Positions 1-8,127 of a stretch of 29,530 nucleotides of DNA are shown in pieces. Made by a program: the position numbers and the translations under genes. Source of the DNA: an uncultured Actinomyces sp. (lineage in GTDB: Bacteria; Actinomycetota; Actinomycetes; Actinomycetales; Actinomycetaceae). The notes beneath the pieces are model-generated. The model worked only from the letters and a program-made list of their open reading frames with translations. It was not told the DNA's origin and ran no database searches. Position 1 is the first letter of the stretch. The number at the start of each line of letters is the position of its first letter. Location: contig CALEXZ010000162.1 of assembly GCA_937926195.1 (NCBI GenBank), positions 1 to 29,530 of the forward strand. The letters run 5' to 3'.

Positions 1-508
1 GCTTGACCAGGACGAAGTTGGGCAGGAGCGTGAAGATCGAGGGGACCATGAGGGCTCCCAGGAAGATGGCGAAGACCGTGTCGCGTCCCTTCCAGCGCAG
101 GCGGGAGAAGGAGTAGGCGGCCATCGCCGAGAAGAAGACCTGCCCGAAGGTCACCAGCGTGGAGATGATGACCGAGTTGCGCAGGTAGAGCCAGAAGTTG
201 ATGGCGGCGCCGCTGCCGCCGTCGGCCAGCGCCTCCTCGGTGGACTGCATCCCGAAGACCCGGGCGAAGCCCCGCAGGTTGGTGTCCACCGGAAGCAGGC
301 TGGTGGGGTCGGCGGTGATGCCGGCGTTGGAGGACAGGGCCGTGCGCAGGACCCAGTAGAAGGGCAGGAGCGTGAACAGCATGATGAGGGCCATCGCCGT
401 CCAGGCCAGGGCCTTGCCCAGAGTGAGCCTGCGGGCGGGGGCCGTGGATGCCGTAGCGGCCGCCCGGGGAGAGCGTGCGGAGGACACGGGTGCGGTTGTC
501 GTTGTCAT
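1..508 (-). CDS. Sugar ABC transporter permease, MalG-like (partial, C-terminus off the left edge)
   Basis: This is the second inner-membrane subunit of a carbohydrate ABC importer of the MalG/CUT1 type. The start at 508 has a strong ribosome site (GGAGGAG) six bases upstream. The first 169 residues are visible: an Ala/Thr-rich cytoplasmic start, a membrane segment near residues 32-54, an extracytoplasmic stretch, then a second hydrophobic segment and the AYSFSRLRWKG stretch typical of the family. The EAA loop that contacts the ATPase would lie beyond position 1. It starts 12 bases after the stop of the MalF-like gene, so the two are one transcription unit behind the alpha-galactosidase. The substrate is inferred to be an alpha-galactoside (raffinose or melibiose type) from that context. 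No substrate-binding protein is seen in the window; it may lie to the left. Confidence 0.9.
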   Translation of the reverse strand, partial: MTTTTAPVSSARSPRAAATASTAPARRLTLGKALAWTAMALIMLFTLLPFYWVLRTALSSNAGITADPTSLLPVDTNLRGFARVFGMQSTEEALADGGSGAAINFWLYLRNSVIISTLVTFGQVFFSAMAAYSFSRLRWKGRDTVFAIFLGALMVPSIFTLLPNFVLVK

Positions 509-520
509 GGGTGCTCCTCC

Positions 521-1432
521 TCAGTCCAGGTCCGTCTCGCCCGCACGGGTCATGCGGTACTGAAGGATCGTGATCGCCGCCAGGACGATGAGCAGCCCCA
601 CCGCCATGGCGGAGGCGTAGCCGAACTGGAAGCGCCCGAAGGCCATGTCGTAGATGTAGTACTGCAGCACGCGGGTGGCGTTGACGGGGCCGCCCTGGGT
701 GGCCACGGAGACGGTGTCGAAGACCTGGAAGGAGCCGATCATCGTCATGATGAGCACCAGCGCCAGGATGGGGCGCAGCAACGGCACCGTGATCCGCCAG
801 AACATCTGCCACTCGCTGGCGCCGTCCATCTTTCCCGCCTCGTAGACCGTGCCCGGGATCGACTGCAGGCCCGCGAAGATGAGCAGGGCCGTGTAGCCCA
901 CGTGCCGCCACACGTTGATGATCGCGATCGTGGGGATGGCCAGCTCGGAGGAGAAGAAGTCCACGGCCGAGCCCGTGAGGGACTCCAGGAGCTGGTTGGT
1001 GATGCCCAGCGTGTTGTCCAGGATCCACAGCCACAGCATGGCGGCGACCACGTTGGACACGAGATAGGGCGCCAGCACGATCGAGCGCACGAAGGTGGAC
1101 TGGGTCAGGCGCTGCATGAGCACGGCGATGAGCAGCGCTAGGATCGTCTGCAGCCCGATGTTGATGACGACGTACTCCAGGGTGACGACGACGGCGTTCC
1201 AGAACGTGTCGTCCTGGACCATGCGCGTGTAGTTGTCCAGGCCGGTGAAGGTCTCAGGGGTGAGGAGGTTGTACTCGGTGAAGGACAGCCAGATGCCGCG
1301 GATGAGGGGCCAGATGTAGAAGGCGACGAGGCCGATCGTCGCCGGCAGGATGAAGGTCAGGCCGAGCTTGGTGTCGGAGCGCGGTCTGCGCTGCCGACCT
1401 GATCGCGGCGTGACCAGGGTCGAGGTTGACAT
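521..1432 (-). CDS. Sugar ABC transporter permease, MalF/UgpA-like
   Basis: This 303-residue protein is the first permease of a CUT1 carbohydrate importer. It has a basic N-terminus (RSGRQRRPRSDTK), a first membrane segment near residues 24-46, and several further segments. The ATPase-docking EAA loop is clear at about residues 198-220 (YEAGKMDGASEWQMFWRITVPLL). Length is normal for the short MalF-type subunits of Gram-positive bacteria. The start at 1432 has a GGAGA ribosome site five bases upstream. The gene follows the alpha-galactosidase after an 88-base spacer and precedes the MalG-like partner by 12 bases. The partner permease, a binding protein and a shared MsiK-type ATPase would be needed for transport; only the partner is visible. 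Galactoside specificity is inferred from the neighbour, not from the sequence. Confidence 0.93.
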   Translation of the reverse strand: MSTSTLVTPRSGRQRRPRSDTKLGLTFILPATIGLVAFYIWPLIRGIWLSFTEYNLLTPETFTGLDNYTRMVQDDTFWNAVVVTLEYVVINIGLQTILALLIAVLMQRLTQSTFVRSIVLAPYLVSNVVAAMLWLWILDNTLGITNQLLESLTGSAVDFFSSELAIPTIAIINVWRHVGYTALLIFAGLQSIPGTVYEAGKMDGASEWQMFWRITVPLLRPILALVLIMTMIGSFQVFDTVSVATQGGPVNATRVLQYYIYDMAFGRFQFGYASAMAVGLLIVLAAITILQYRMTRAGETDLD

Positions 1433-1520
1433 GGGATCTCCGTAGCGACGTTGATGTGGGACAGCAGTTCACGAGTGGGCGGACAGGGACATGGGGGCGG
1501 CTCGCGGGTGCGCCGGGCGC

Positions 1521-3704
1521 TCAGTCGACGGCGCTCGCGCGCAGCAGGACGAGGTGGTCGGGGTGCAGCACCGGCAGCGCCAGGCCCGTGGTCGTCAGGT
1601 ACGAGCCCGGCAGGGTGACGCCCTGGGCCATCCAGCTCGCCGTGAGCCGCAGCTCGGGGTAGGGCGGTGTCGCCAGGCGCACGTGGTAGCGGCGCGAGGG
1701 GTCCAGGCCGGGAAGCGGGCGCGGTGCCGTCGGCCAGGACAGCAGCTGGCCCAGGGAGGCGATCTCGAACAGGGCCTCGGATCCGTCGGGGGCGACGACG
1801 CCCTCGATGCGCAGCACGTCGTCGTCGGGAAGGTCGGCGTGGACCGTCACACCCGAGTGCAGCAGGCCGCGCAGCTCCTTGTGCAGGGCGATGATGGAGG
1901 CCAAGCGCTCGCGGGTGGGCCCGTCGGCCCGGGTGAGGTCCCACTCGACCCCCATGTGGCCCCACAGGGCGGTGCCGGCGCGGAAGTCGAGGTCGAGGTC
2001 GCGCAGGGTGGTGTGGGCCCGTCCTGAGCCGACGTGGGTGCCCACGAGCTCCGGGGGCAGCAGCAGTGTCGTTCCGCGCTGGATGTCCTGGCGGTCGTGG
2101 GCGTCGATGCAGTCCGAGGCCCACACCCGCTGGGTGCGCTCCATGATGCCCAGGTCGATGCGCCCTCCGCCCCCGGCACAGGACTCGATCTCCAGGTCGG
2201 GGAAGCGCTCGTGCAGGGCGTCCAGCAGCCGGTAGAGGGCGAGGGTCTGGTCGTGGACGGCGGCCGCGCTCGGGCGCCCGGAGGTGGGGTCGGCGACCTC
2301 GTGGCCGGTGGCCAGCAGGGGGGAGTTGTGGTCCCACTTGAGGTAGGCGATGCCCAGGCGCTCGACGAGGGTGGAGACGGCCTCCAGCAGGTACTCCCAG
2401 GCCCCGGGGGCGTTGAGGTCCAGGACCCGCTGGTGGCGGTGCTCGGGCGCGCCCCCGGCGCCGTCGGACAGGATCCACTCCGGGTGGGCGCGGGCCGTGT
2501 CGGAGTCGACGTTGATCATCTCCGGCTCGAACCACAGGCCGAACTCCATGCCCAGGGCGTGCACGTGCTCGACGAGCGGCTCCAGTCCCTGCGGCCAGAC
2601 CTCGGAGGAGACCTGCCAGTCGCCCAGGCCCGAGGTGTCGTCGCGGCGCGAGCCGAACCAGCCGTCGTCCAGGACGTAGCGCTCGATGCCGACCTGGGCG
2701 GCGGCGTCGGCCAGGGCCTTGAGCGTGTCGAGGTCGTGGTCGAAGTACACGGCCTCCCAGGTGTTGAGCAGCACCGGGCGGGGGCGCCGGGGGTGGGCCG
2801 GGCGTGAGCGCAGCCAGGCGTGGCTGCGGTGGGCCAGGGCGTCCAGGCCCTCTCCCCAGGAGTAGACGGCCCAGGGTGAGGTGTAGGTCTGGCCGGGGGC
2901 GAGTGAGACCTCGCCCGGCAGGAGCAGCTCTCCGGCTCCCAGGAGCTTGCGTCCCGAGGCCGGGTTCATCGCCAGGTGGCGCACGTTGCCGGACCAGGCG
3001 AGGTGGACGCCGTGCACGCGCCCGCTGCGCCAGCCGAATCCGGAGGGGCCGGCGACCAGCCAGGTGACCGCGTCATGGCCCGGGCGCCCCTCCCAGGACT
3101 CGCGCAGCCGGGTGCCCGGCGTGAAGGGGGTGCGCACGAGCCTGCGCTCCAGGACGTGGTGCCCGGTGGTGTCGAGCAGCTCGTCGGCGCCGTCGGGCAC
3201 GGGCAGCACCGGGGTGAGCTCGCCGACGACGAGGTCGGCGCCCGGCTCGGCACCGGAGTCGGGACGCTCGTCGCGGACCCAGGCGCGAACGCGCACGAGC
3301 CCGCAGGGCTCCAGGCGCAGCTCGGTGCCCAGGGTCAGCGCGTGGGCGGTGTCTGTCCCGCTGGAGCGCACGACGAGGGCGCTGCCGACCGGGGTGTCCT
3401 CGCAGCCCGTCTCGTGGGTGAAGACGGTGGGGTGGGGGGAGAAGGCGGAGCCGTCGGTGCGGGAGAGCCCCACGGCCGGGCGCGCGCTCCAGCCCAGGTG
3501 CGCCAGGGGCAGCAGCGGCAGGTCGTTGGTGATCCATGCGGTGTTGGAGCCCAGGGAGGTCGCCGCGGCCAGGCCGGCGTCGGCCAGGTCCTCACCGTTG
3601 ACCTCGCCCAGGTCGGGGCCCCAGTGGTGCACGACGGGGAAGCGGTCGTCGGGCAGGTCGAGCACCACGGAGGTGCCGCCTCGACGCAGGTGGAGGGTCA
3701 TCAT
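1521..3704 (-). CDS. Alpha-galactosidase, GH36 family
   Basis: This 727-residue cytoplasmic enzyme hydrolyses terminal alpha-1,6-galactose from melibiose, raffinose or stachyose. A beta-rich N-terminal domain (to about 310) precedes the TIM barrel. The barrel shows YVLDDGWFGSRRDD (343-356), the nucleophile motif YLKWDHN with Asp458, CAGGGGRID (509-517) and the acid/base motif WASDCID with Asp531 expected to be catalytic. Length fits bacterial GH36 of about 720-740 residues. I chose the ATG at 3704 (the next codon at 3701 is also ATG) because GGAAGGA lies directly upstream. An in-frame TTG at 3779 falls inside the -35 element and would put the operator inside the gene. No signal peptide is present, so the sugar must be imported, which fits the two permease genes downstream. 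Having the hydrolase as first gene of the operon is a slightly unusual order. Confidence 0.96.
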   Translation of the reverse strand: MMTLHLRRGGTSVVLDLPDDRFPVVHHWGPDLGEVNGEDLADAGLAAATSLGSNTAWITNDLPLLPLAHLGWSARPAVGLSRTDGSAFSPHPTVFTHETGCEDTPVGSALVVRSSGTDTAHALTLGTELRLEPCGLVRVRAWVRDERPDSGAEPGADLVVGELTPVLPVPDGADELLDTTGHHVLERRLVRTPFTPGTRLRESWEGRPGHDAVTWLVAGPSGFGWRSGRVHGVHLAWSGNVRHLAMNPASGRKLLGAGELLLPGEVSLAPGQTYTSPWAVYSWGEGLDALAHRSHAWLRSRPAHPRRPRPVLLNTWEAVYFDHDLDTLKALADAAAQVGIERYVLDDGWFGSRRDDTSGLGDWQVSSEVWPQGLEPLVEHVHALGMEFGLWFEPEMINVDSDTARAHPEWILSDGAGGAPEHRHQRVLDLNAPGAWEYLLEAVSTLVERLGIAYLKWDHNSPLLATGHEVADPTSGRPSAAAVHDQTLALYRLLDALHERFPDLEIESCAGGGGRIDLGIMERTQRVWASDCIDAHDRQDIQRGTTLLLPPELVGTHVGSGRAHTTLRDLDLDFRAGTALWGHMGVEWDLTRADGPTRERLASIIALHKELRGLLHSGVTVHADLPDDDVLRIEGVVAPDGSEALFEIASLGQLLSWPTAPRPLPGLDPSRRYHVRLATPPYPELRLTASWMAQGVTLPGSYLTTTGLALPVLHPDHLVLLRASAVD

Positions 3705-3722
3705 CGTCCTTCCGGAGGAGGG

Positions 3723-3740
3723 GGAATCGACGTCGATTCC
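3723..3740. promoter_or_regulatory. Perfect 18-bp palindrome, probable operator
   Basis: GGAATCGACGTCGATTCC reads the same on both strands. It lies between the alpha-galactosidase start (3704) and its predicted -10 element (3751-3756), so it would cover roughly +5 to +22 of the transcript. This is a classic roadblock or repression position. The divergent ROK-family gene is the obvious candidate to bind it, but ROK operators vary widely and a LacI-type regulator elsewhere could also use it. Confidence 0.6.
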
Positions 3741-3750
3741 TTGTGAGATG

Positions 3751-3779
3751 AAAATAATTGGTGTTTCCGGGTTTGGCAA
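3751..3779 (-). promoter_or_regulatory. Promoter of the alpha-galactosidase/permease operon
   Basis: On the minus strand, TTGCCA (3774-3779) is followed by exactly 17 bases and then TATTTT (3751-3756), in an AT-rich patch that stands out from the GC-rich surroundings. Transcription should start near 3744, giving a leader of about 40 bases that contains the 18-bp palindrome and the ribosome site. Confidence 0.6.
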
Positions 3780-3878
3780 GGGTCTGCTCTACAGTGTCGG
3801 AGCGAGCGGGCGGCACGCGGTGTCGCCTGGAGGAACGGGTCGCACGGCCCGTCGAGCTGACGTGGGCGGGGGCCGGTC

Positions 3879-5024
3879 ATGGATGGTGCGGGACGCAGCC
3901 TGGGCGCCAGGGCGCTGCTGTCCCTCATCTCCGCCGGACCCATGAGCCGCGGTGAGCTCGGCCAGAGGCTGGGGCTGTCCGCGGCGACGACGACGCGCAC
4001 GGTGCGTCCGCTCCTCGAGGCGGCCCTCGTCGAGGAGCAGCCCCCGGCGCAGACCGGAGGGCCGGGACGACCCACCCGCCTGCTGGCCGTCGTCCCCGCC
4101 AGCGCCACCGTCGTCGGCATCAAGCTCACCGCCGACCGCCTCTACGCCGTGCTCACCGACCCGCTGGGCGAGGTGCTCGTCTCCGACTGGCAGCCGCTGA
4201 TCGACACCGATCCCGCCTCCGTCACCGCCCTCATCGCCTCGGTGGTGGCACAGCTGGCCGGGCGCAGCGGCCGGCGGCCCGACGCGATCGGGATCTCCCT
4301 GGGGGCGGCCGTTGTCGAGGGGCGGACCGTGGTCGTGGCCAGCTTCCTGGGCTGGCGCGACGTGCCCCTGGCCGACATGGTCATCGAGGCCACCGCCCTG
4401 CCCTGCACCGTGGCCAACGACGTGCGCGCCCTCGCCTACGCCGAGGCCTGGTTCGGGGCCGGGCGCGGACAGGACCCTTTCGCCCTGGTCACCCTCGGCG
4501 CGGGGATCGGCTGCGGGATCGCGGTGGGCGGCGAGATCGTCTCCGGGGCCCGGGGAGCGGCCGGAAGCGTCGGGCACCTGCCGGTAGACCCCTCCGGTCC
4601 CCGCTGCGAGATCGGGCACCCGGGGTGCGCCCGGGCCCTGGCCTCGACCACCGGGATCCTCCGGGCGGCCGCCGAGCGCCTGGGCTGCGAGCCCGAGGAG
4701 CTGAGCCTTGAGATGCTCCTGAGCCCGCCGGTGCGTGAGCGCGACGGCGTCGACGAGGTCCTGCGGCGCGCCGCGCGGGCGGCGGGAAGAGTCGTGGGGA
4801 CCCTCATCGCCTACGTCGACCCCGGGCTCGTCGTCGTCTCGGGGGAGGGGGTCACCGTGGTGGAGGCCTGTCGCGAGACCTTCGAGCAGGAGGTGGACGC
4901 CCTGCGGCACTGGGCCGCCACGCCGGTGCCGGTCCTGCTGCGTCCCTTCGAGTTCGACGAGTGGGCGCGGGGTGCGGCGGCCCTGGCGCTGGAGCGCTGG
5001 ACGCTGGCGGCGGGGGACCGGTAG
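3879..5024 (+). CDS. ROK-family transcriptional regulator
   Basis: This 381-residue protein has an N-terminal winged helix-turn-helix (about residues 10-65: MSRGELGQRLGLSAATTTRTVRPLLE) fused to a ROK sugar-kinase-like domain. ROK hallmarks are NDVRALAYAEAWFGAG (180-195), LGAGIGCGIAVGG (207-219) and GAAGSVGHLPVDP (226-238). It most likely senses a galactoside or its product and represses the divergent alpha-galactosidase operon. The usual ROK zinc motif CxCGxxGC appears as CEIGHPGC (243-250), so the second cysteine is isoleucine and the usual glutamate after it is arginine at 252. His233, Cys243 and Cys250 remain. The ribosome site before the ATG at 3879 is weak (GGGGG). A possible -10 (TACAGT, 3790-3795) lies on the other side of the operator region. 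Confidence 0.92.
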   Translation: MDGAGRSLGARALLSLISAGPMSRGELGQRLGLSAATTTRTVRPLLEAALVEEQPPAQTGGPGRPTRLLAVVPASATVVGIKLTADRLYAVLTDPLGEVLVSDWQPLIDTDPASVTALIASVVAQLAGRSGRRPDAIGISLGAAVVEGRTVVVASFLGWRDVPLADMVIEATALPCTVANDVRALAYAEAWFGAGRGQDPFALVTLGAGIGCGIAVGGEIVSGARGAAGSVGHLPVDPSGPRCEIGHPGCARALASTTGILRAAAERLGCEPEELSLEMLLSPPVRERDGVDEVLRRAARAAGRVVGTLIAYVDPGLVVVSGEGVTVVEACRETFEQEVDALRHWAATPVPVLLRPFEFDEWARGAAALALERWTLAAGDR

Positions 5025-5099
5025 GGCGGGGCCGTCGGGCACCGCCACCCTCTGTGACGGGAACCACGTCTGGGAACTAGACCCCGCTGCCATCTGGGA

Positions 5100-5118
5100 C
5101 TAAGGGTGACCTTAGATT
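5100..5118 (+). promoter_or_regulatory. Candidate ndh promoter with overlapping inverted repeat
   Basis: CTAAGG-GTGA-CCTTAG (5100-5115) is a perfect six-base inverted repeat overlapping a TANNNT-type -10 element, TAGATT (5113-5118). The ATG at 5125 is only six bases after the -10, so the transcript would be leaderless. No convincing -35 is seen. Just upstream, two near-identical strings TCTGGGAACTA (5069-5079) and TCTGGGACTA (5093-5102) may also be binding sites. Confidence 0.42.
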
Positions 5119-5124
5119 GTGGGC

Positions 5125-6657
5125 ATGACTCGCCGCACCACCATCGCCCTGTCGACCGCCGGACTCCTGGTCGCCGGAGCCGCCCTCGCCCTGGCCGTAC
5201 GGCCTACCCGCCACGACGTGCCCGACGTCGCTACCGCAGCGGGCGGACGTCGTCCGCCCCGCGTCGTCATCGCCGGAGGCGGCTACGTCGGCTTCTGCGT
5301 CGCGCGCGCTCTGCGCGCCCAGCTCAACCTCGACCAGGTTGAGATCGCGATCATCGACTCGCGCGCCTACATGACCTACCAGCCCTTCCTGCCGGAGGTC
5401 GCGGCCGGCTCCATCCAGCCGCGCCACGTCGTCGCCCCTCACCGGCGCAACCTCGGGGGTGTCACCGTCATCACCGGTGCGATCACCGCCATCGACCACG
5501 CGGGCCGCACCGTCACCGTGCGCCCGCCGAGCCCCCAGTCGACCCGCGAGCGGGTTGAGCCCTACACCCTGTCCTACGACCACCTCGTCATCGCCCTGGG
5601 GGCCGAGGCCCGCACCCTGCCGATCCCGGGCCTGGCGGAGCAGGCCATGGGCTTCAAGCAGGTCGAGGAGGCGACCGCCCTGCGCAACCGGGTCCTCACC
5701 CGCATCGAGGACGCCGCCTCCACCTGGGACGCCGAGCGCCGCAGGCGCCTGCTCACCTTCGTCTTCGTCGGAGGAGGTTTCGCCGGCGTCGAGGCCATCG
5801 CCGAGCTGGAGGACATGGCGCGCGCCACCGTGCGCGCCATCCCCTCCATCGACCAGCGCGACGTCCGTTTCGTCCTCGTCGAGGGCTCGCGCCGCATCCT
5901 GCCCGAGCTCACCGAGGAGCTCTCCGGCTACGGGCTCCAGCAGCTGCTCGAGCGCGGCATCGACGTGCGCCTGTCGACCTTCCTCAGCTCCTGCGTCGAC
6001 GGCCACGTCGTGCTGTCCGACGGCACCGAGTTCGACGCCGACACCATCGTGTGGACCGCCGGCGTCAAGGCCGCCCCAGTGCTGCAGACCGGCTCCGACC
6101 TGCCCACCGACGCCCGCGGCCGGGTCACCGCCCTGCCCACCCTCCAGGTCGCGCGCGACGGCGTGCCCCTTGCGGGCGCCTGGGCCGCCGGGGACTGCGC
6201 CGCCGTCCCGGACCTGACCTCCCAGGACCCCGAGGCCACCTGCGCCCCCACCGCCCAGCACGCGGTGCGTCAGGCCAAGGTGCTGGCCGACAACCTCGTG
6301 GCCGTCCTCGCCGCCGGGGACGAGGAGGGGACGGCGCTGACCTCCTACGCGCACGCCAACATCGGCACCGTCGCCTCCCTGGGCATCGGCAAGGGCGTGG
6401 CACGCATCATGGGCCGGGACCTGCGCGGCTTCACCGCCTGGACCGCCCACCGCGGCTACCACGTCTACGCGATGCCCACCCTCAACCGCAAGGTGCGCAT
6501 CATGATGGACTGGTTCGCCGCTGTCGTCTTCCGCCGCGACCTCGCCTCCTTCGGCTCCATCGCCGAGCCCGGCGCGGCCTTCGCCACGGCGGCCCGCCAC
6601 GACGCCGACCTCGCCGCGCGCCGCCGCTCAGAGGCTGCGGAGGGCCCGGCGTCCTGA
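5125..6657 (+). CDS. ndh: Type II NADH dehydrogenase (NDH-2)
   Basis: This FAD enzyme moves electrons from NADH to the menaquinone pool without pumping protons. In 510 residues it has an N-terminal hydrophobic segment (7-25), the FAD dinucleotide fold VVIAGGGYVG (47-56), the NADH fold FVGGGFAGVE (214-223), the second FAD contact AAGD (354-357), and APTAQHAVRQAK (374-385), which corresponds to the quinone-site region of NDH-2. A C-terminal amphipathic segment (about 435-475) would help attach it to the membrane. I prefer the ATG at 5125 over the GTG at 5119 because it sits at the predicted transcription start; no ribosome site is evident for either. The N-terminal hydrophobic stretch is not universal in NDH-2 and may be a membrane anchor. 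The gene stands alone and converges with the lipoprotein gene. Confidence 0.9.
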   Translation: MTRRTTIALSTAGLLVAGAALALAVRPTRHDVPDVATAAGGRRPPRVVIAGGGYVGFCVARALRAQLNLDQVEIAIIDSRAYMTYQPFLPEVAAGSIQPRHVVAPHRRNLGGVTVITGAITAIDHAGRTVTVRPPSPQSTRERVEPYTLSYDHLVIALGAEARTLPIPGLAEQAMGFKQVEEATALRNRVLTRIEDAASTWDAERRRRLLTFVFVGGGFAGVEAIAELEDMARATVRAIPSIDQRDVRFVLVEGSRRILPELTEELSGYGLQQLLERGIDVRLSTFLSSCVDGHVVLSDGTEFDADTIVWTAGVKAAPVLQTGSDLPTDARGRVTALPTLQVARDGVPLAGAWAAGDCAAVPDLTSQDPEATCAPTAQHAVRQAKVLADNLVAVLAAGDEEGTALTSYAHANIGTVASLGIGKGVARIMGRDLRGFTAWTAHRGYHVYAMPTLNRKVRIMMDWFAAVVFRRDLASFGSIAEPGAAFATAARHDADLAARRRSEAAEGPAS

Positions 6658-6663
6658 GGCCCT

Positions 6664-6691
6664 GCGCCCGGGTGCCCCGTCACCCGGGCGC
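6664..6691. terminator. Bidirectional terminator hairpin
   Basis: GCGCCCGGGTG and CACCCGGGCGC form a perfect 11-bp stem with a 6-base loop. It lies in the 38 bases between the stops of two convergent genes (ndh and the lipoprotein). There is no U-tract on either side. Confidence 0.7.
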
Positions 6692-6695
6692 CCGG

Positions 6696-8000
6696 CTACA
6701 GCCCGCCGAGGTCGAGGGTGTCGGCCCGATAGAGCGTGTAGGTCGTCGTCCCCTCGGCCTCGTGGTGCTCCGTGAGCACGGCGCACCCGCCGCGGAACGT
6801 CATCCGGACGCGTTCACCCAGCGCGGAGACGGTGCCGGAGCCGGGGGAGTAGACGCTGAAGGCGTGCTCCTGCGCGGCCGTGCTGTCCCCGGTGGGATCC
6901 CCGGTGGGCTCGGGGCTCGCGGTCGCCGTCGCCTCCGCAGCCTCGGGCGTGGTGGAGGCGCTGGCCTCGTCCTCCGGCAGGACCTCCTCAAGGAGCACGT
7001 GACCGGAGGGCAGCACGCTTGTCGGTACCAGGTGCGTGCCGGCCAGGACCTCGTCCAGGCAGTAGGCCTCGCCCTGGGCGGGCACGATGAGGTTGCCGAT
7101 GATCGTGCCCCCGGTCATGTCGTACCTCCAGACCTTCTCGCGGCGGGTGAGGCTGCACGCGGGCGCCCCCAGCGGCTCCAACGCCCCCTGGCTGATCCGG
7201 CTGACCGTGGAGGTCGCCCCCTCGGCCAGGAGTATCTCGCTGCCGTGGGTGACCACGTCCCAGGGCCTGGTCAGTGACTCGGTGAGCACGGTGCCCGAGG
7301 CGATGAGCGCCGTCCCGTCGCTGAACAGCAGGACACCGCCGAGCTGGTGGATGGAGTACGTGCCGTACCGGTTCGCTGCGGCCCCCTGGGCTGTCACGGT
7401 GGTGGGGGTGAGGTCCTCCTGCAGGTAGGTGACGGAGACGCCGTGGACGGTGCCGTCGGCATCGTCGACGACCTCGATGATGCCGATGAGGGCCTTGTCG
7501 GGCCGGGGCCGTCCGCCGTCGACCGTGGGGGTGAAGGGGATCTCGCCGCCCTCACCCGTGGCGGTGGCGAACCAGTGGACCGGGGAGTCCAGCGTGCTCG
7601 GCCCCGTGTCCTGGTCGGAGAGGGTGAACCAGTACGCCACTACGCCCAGGGCGTCGTCCCAGCTGAGGTGCGGCGTGTAGTCCTGCGCCGCCGCGTCAGT
7701 GGGCGGGGAGACCGTCGCCTGCCAGGCCTCGGTGCCGTCCCAGCGCAGGTGGTGCACGTCGAGGGCGCCGGTTCCGGGGTCCACCGAGGCGACGTAGGTG
7801 ATGCCGTTCTCGGACCAGTTGGTCAGGCCGTCGACCGCCGTGACTGTCGCCACGGGGGCGGTGAGCCCCCACTCGGCGGCTCCGGTCAGCGGCGTCGGCG
7901 GGCCGTCGGCCTCGTCGCTGCCGGTGGAGCAGGCGGCCAGCGAGACGGCCAGGAACAGGGCGGCGGCTGCCGCGGTAGCAGGGACACAGCGGTGGTGCAT
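6696..8000 (-). CDS. Predicted lipoprotein of unknown function
   Basis: The product is 434 residues and I do not recognise the family. A signal peptide (residues 1-23) ends in the lipobox LAAC with Cys24 as the lipid site, so the mature protein should sit on the outer face of the membrane. The body is rich in beta-strand-like segments with aspartate/glycine turns and aromatic residues, and could be a beta-propeller-like fold; this is a guess. An acidic Thr/Ala/Pro-rich low-complexity stretch (roughly residues 345-380) interrupts the last part. The ATG at 8000 is preferred over an upstream in-frame codon at 8072 because the signal peptide follows directly and GGAG lies upstream. It reads in the same direction as gcvH but is separated by 127 bases and a hairpin, so it is probably transcribed separately. 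Confidence 0.8.
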   Translation of the reverse strand: MHHRCVPATAAAAALFLAVSLAACSTGSDEADGPPTPLTGAAEWGLTAPVATVTAVDGLTNWSENGITYVASVDPGTGALDVHHLRWDGTEAWQATVSPPTDAAAQDYTPHLSWDDALGVVAYWFTLSDQDTGPSTLDSPVHWFATATGEGGEIPFTPTVDGGRPRPDKALIGIIEVVDDADGTVHGVSVTYLQEDLTPTTVTAQGAAANRYGTYSIHQLGGVLLFSDGTALIASGTVLTESLTRPWDVVTHGSEILLAEGATSTVSRISQGALEPLGAPACSLTRREKVWRYDMTGGTIIGNLIVPAQGEAYCLDEVLAGTHLVPTSVLPSGHVLLEEVLPEDEASASTTPEAAEATATASPEPTGDPTGDSTAAQEHAFSVYSPGSGTVSALGERVRMTFRGGCAVLTEHHEAEGTTTYTLYRADTLDLGGL

Positions 8001-8043
8001 GGGAGCTCTCCTCAGGGATGGATGCCCGCGTCGGGGCCAGGGG

Positions 8044-8077
8044 CGCGGGTGACGTGCCGCGGAGCACGCCACCCGCG
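8044..8077 (-). terminator. Hairpin after gcvH
   Basis: CGCGGGTG-A-CGTGC pairs with GCACG-C-CACCCGCG across a 6-base loop: 13 pairs with one internal mismatch. It lies between the gcvH stop and the lipoprotein start and is the likely end of the gcvPTH transcript. No U-tract is present. Confidence 0.55.
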
Positions 8078-8127
8078 TGGGGACCGTGCACCGTCAGGGG
8101 ACGGGCACGAGCGGGTCGCCCGGGGTC

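Noticed and set aside
1357..2535. Long minus-strand open frame overlapping the alpha-galactosidase
   Set aside because: Arg/Pro/His-rich composition typical of a shadow frame in GC-rich DNA; the GH36 frame is the real gene.
3741..3756. CRP/GlxR site near the alpha-galactosidase promoter
   Set aside because: Only one half-site (TGTGA) is present; there is no TCACA at the required spacing.
3705..3779. Upstream TTG start for the alpha-galactosidase at 3779
   Set aside because: The TTG lies in the -35 element, the extra residues have no family similarity, and the operator would be inside the gene. GGAAGGA before 3704 gives a better start.
5100..5115. Iron box reading of the ndh inverted repeat
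   Set aside because: The arms are CTAAGG/CCTTAG with a 4-base spacer, whereas DtxR boxes need AGG and CCT nine bases apart.
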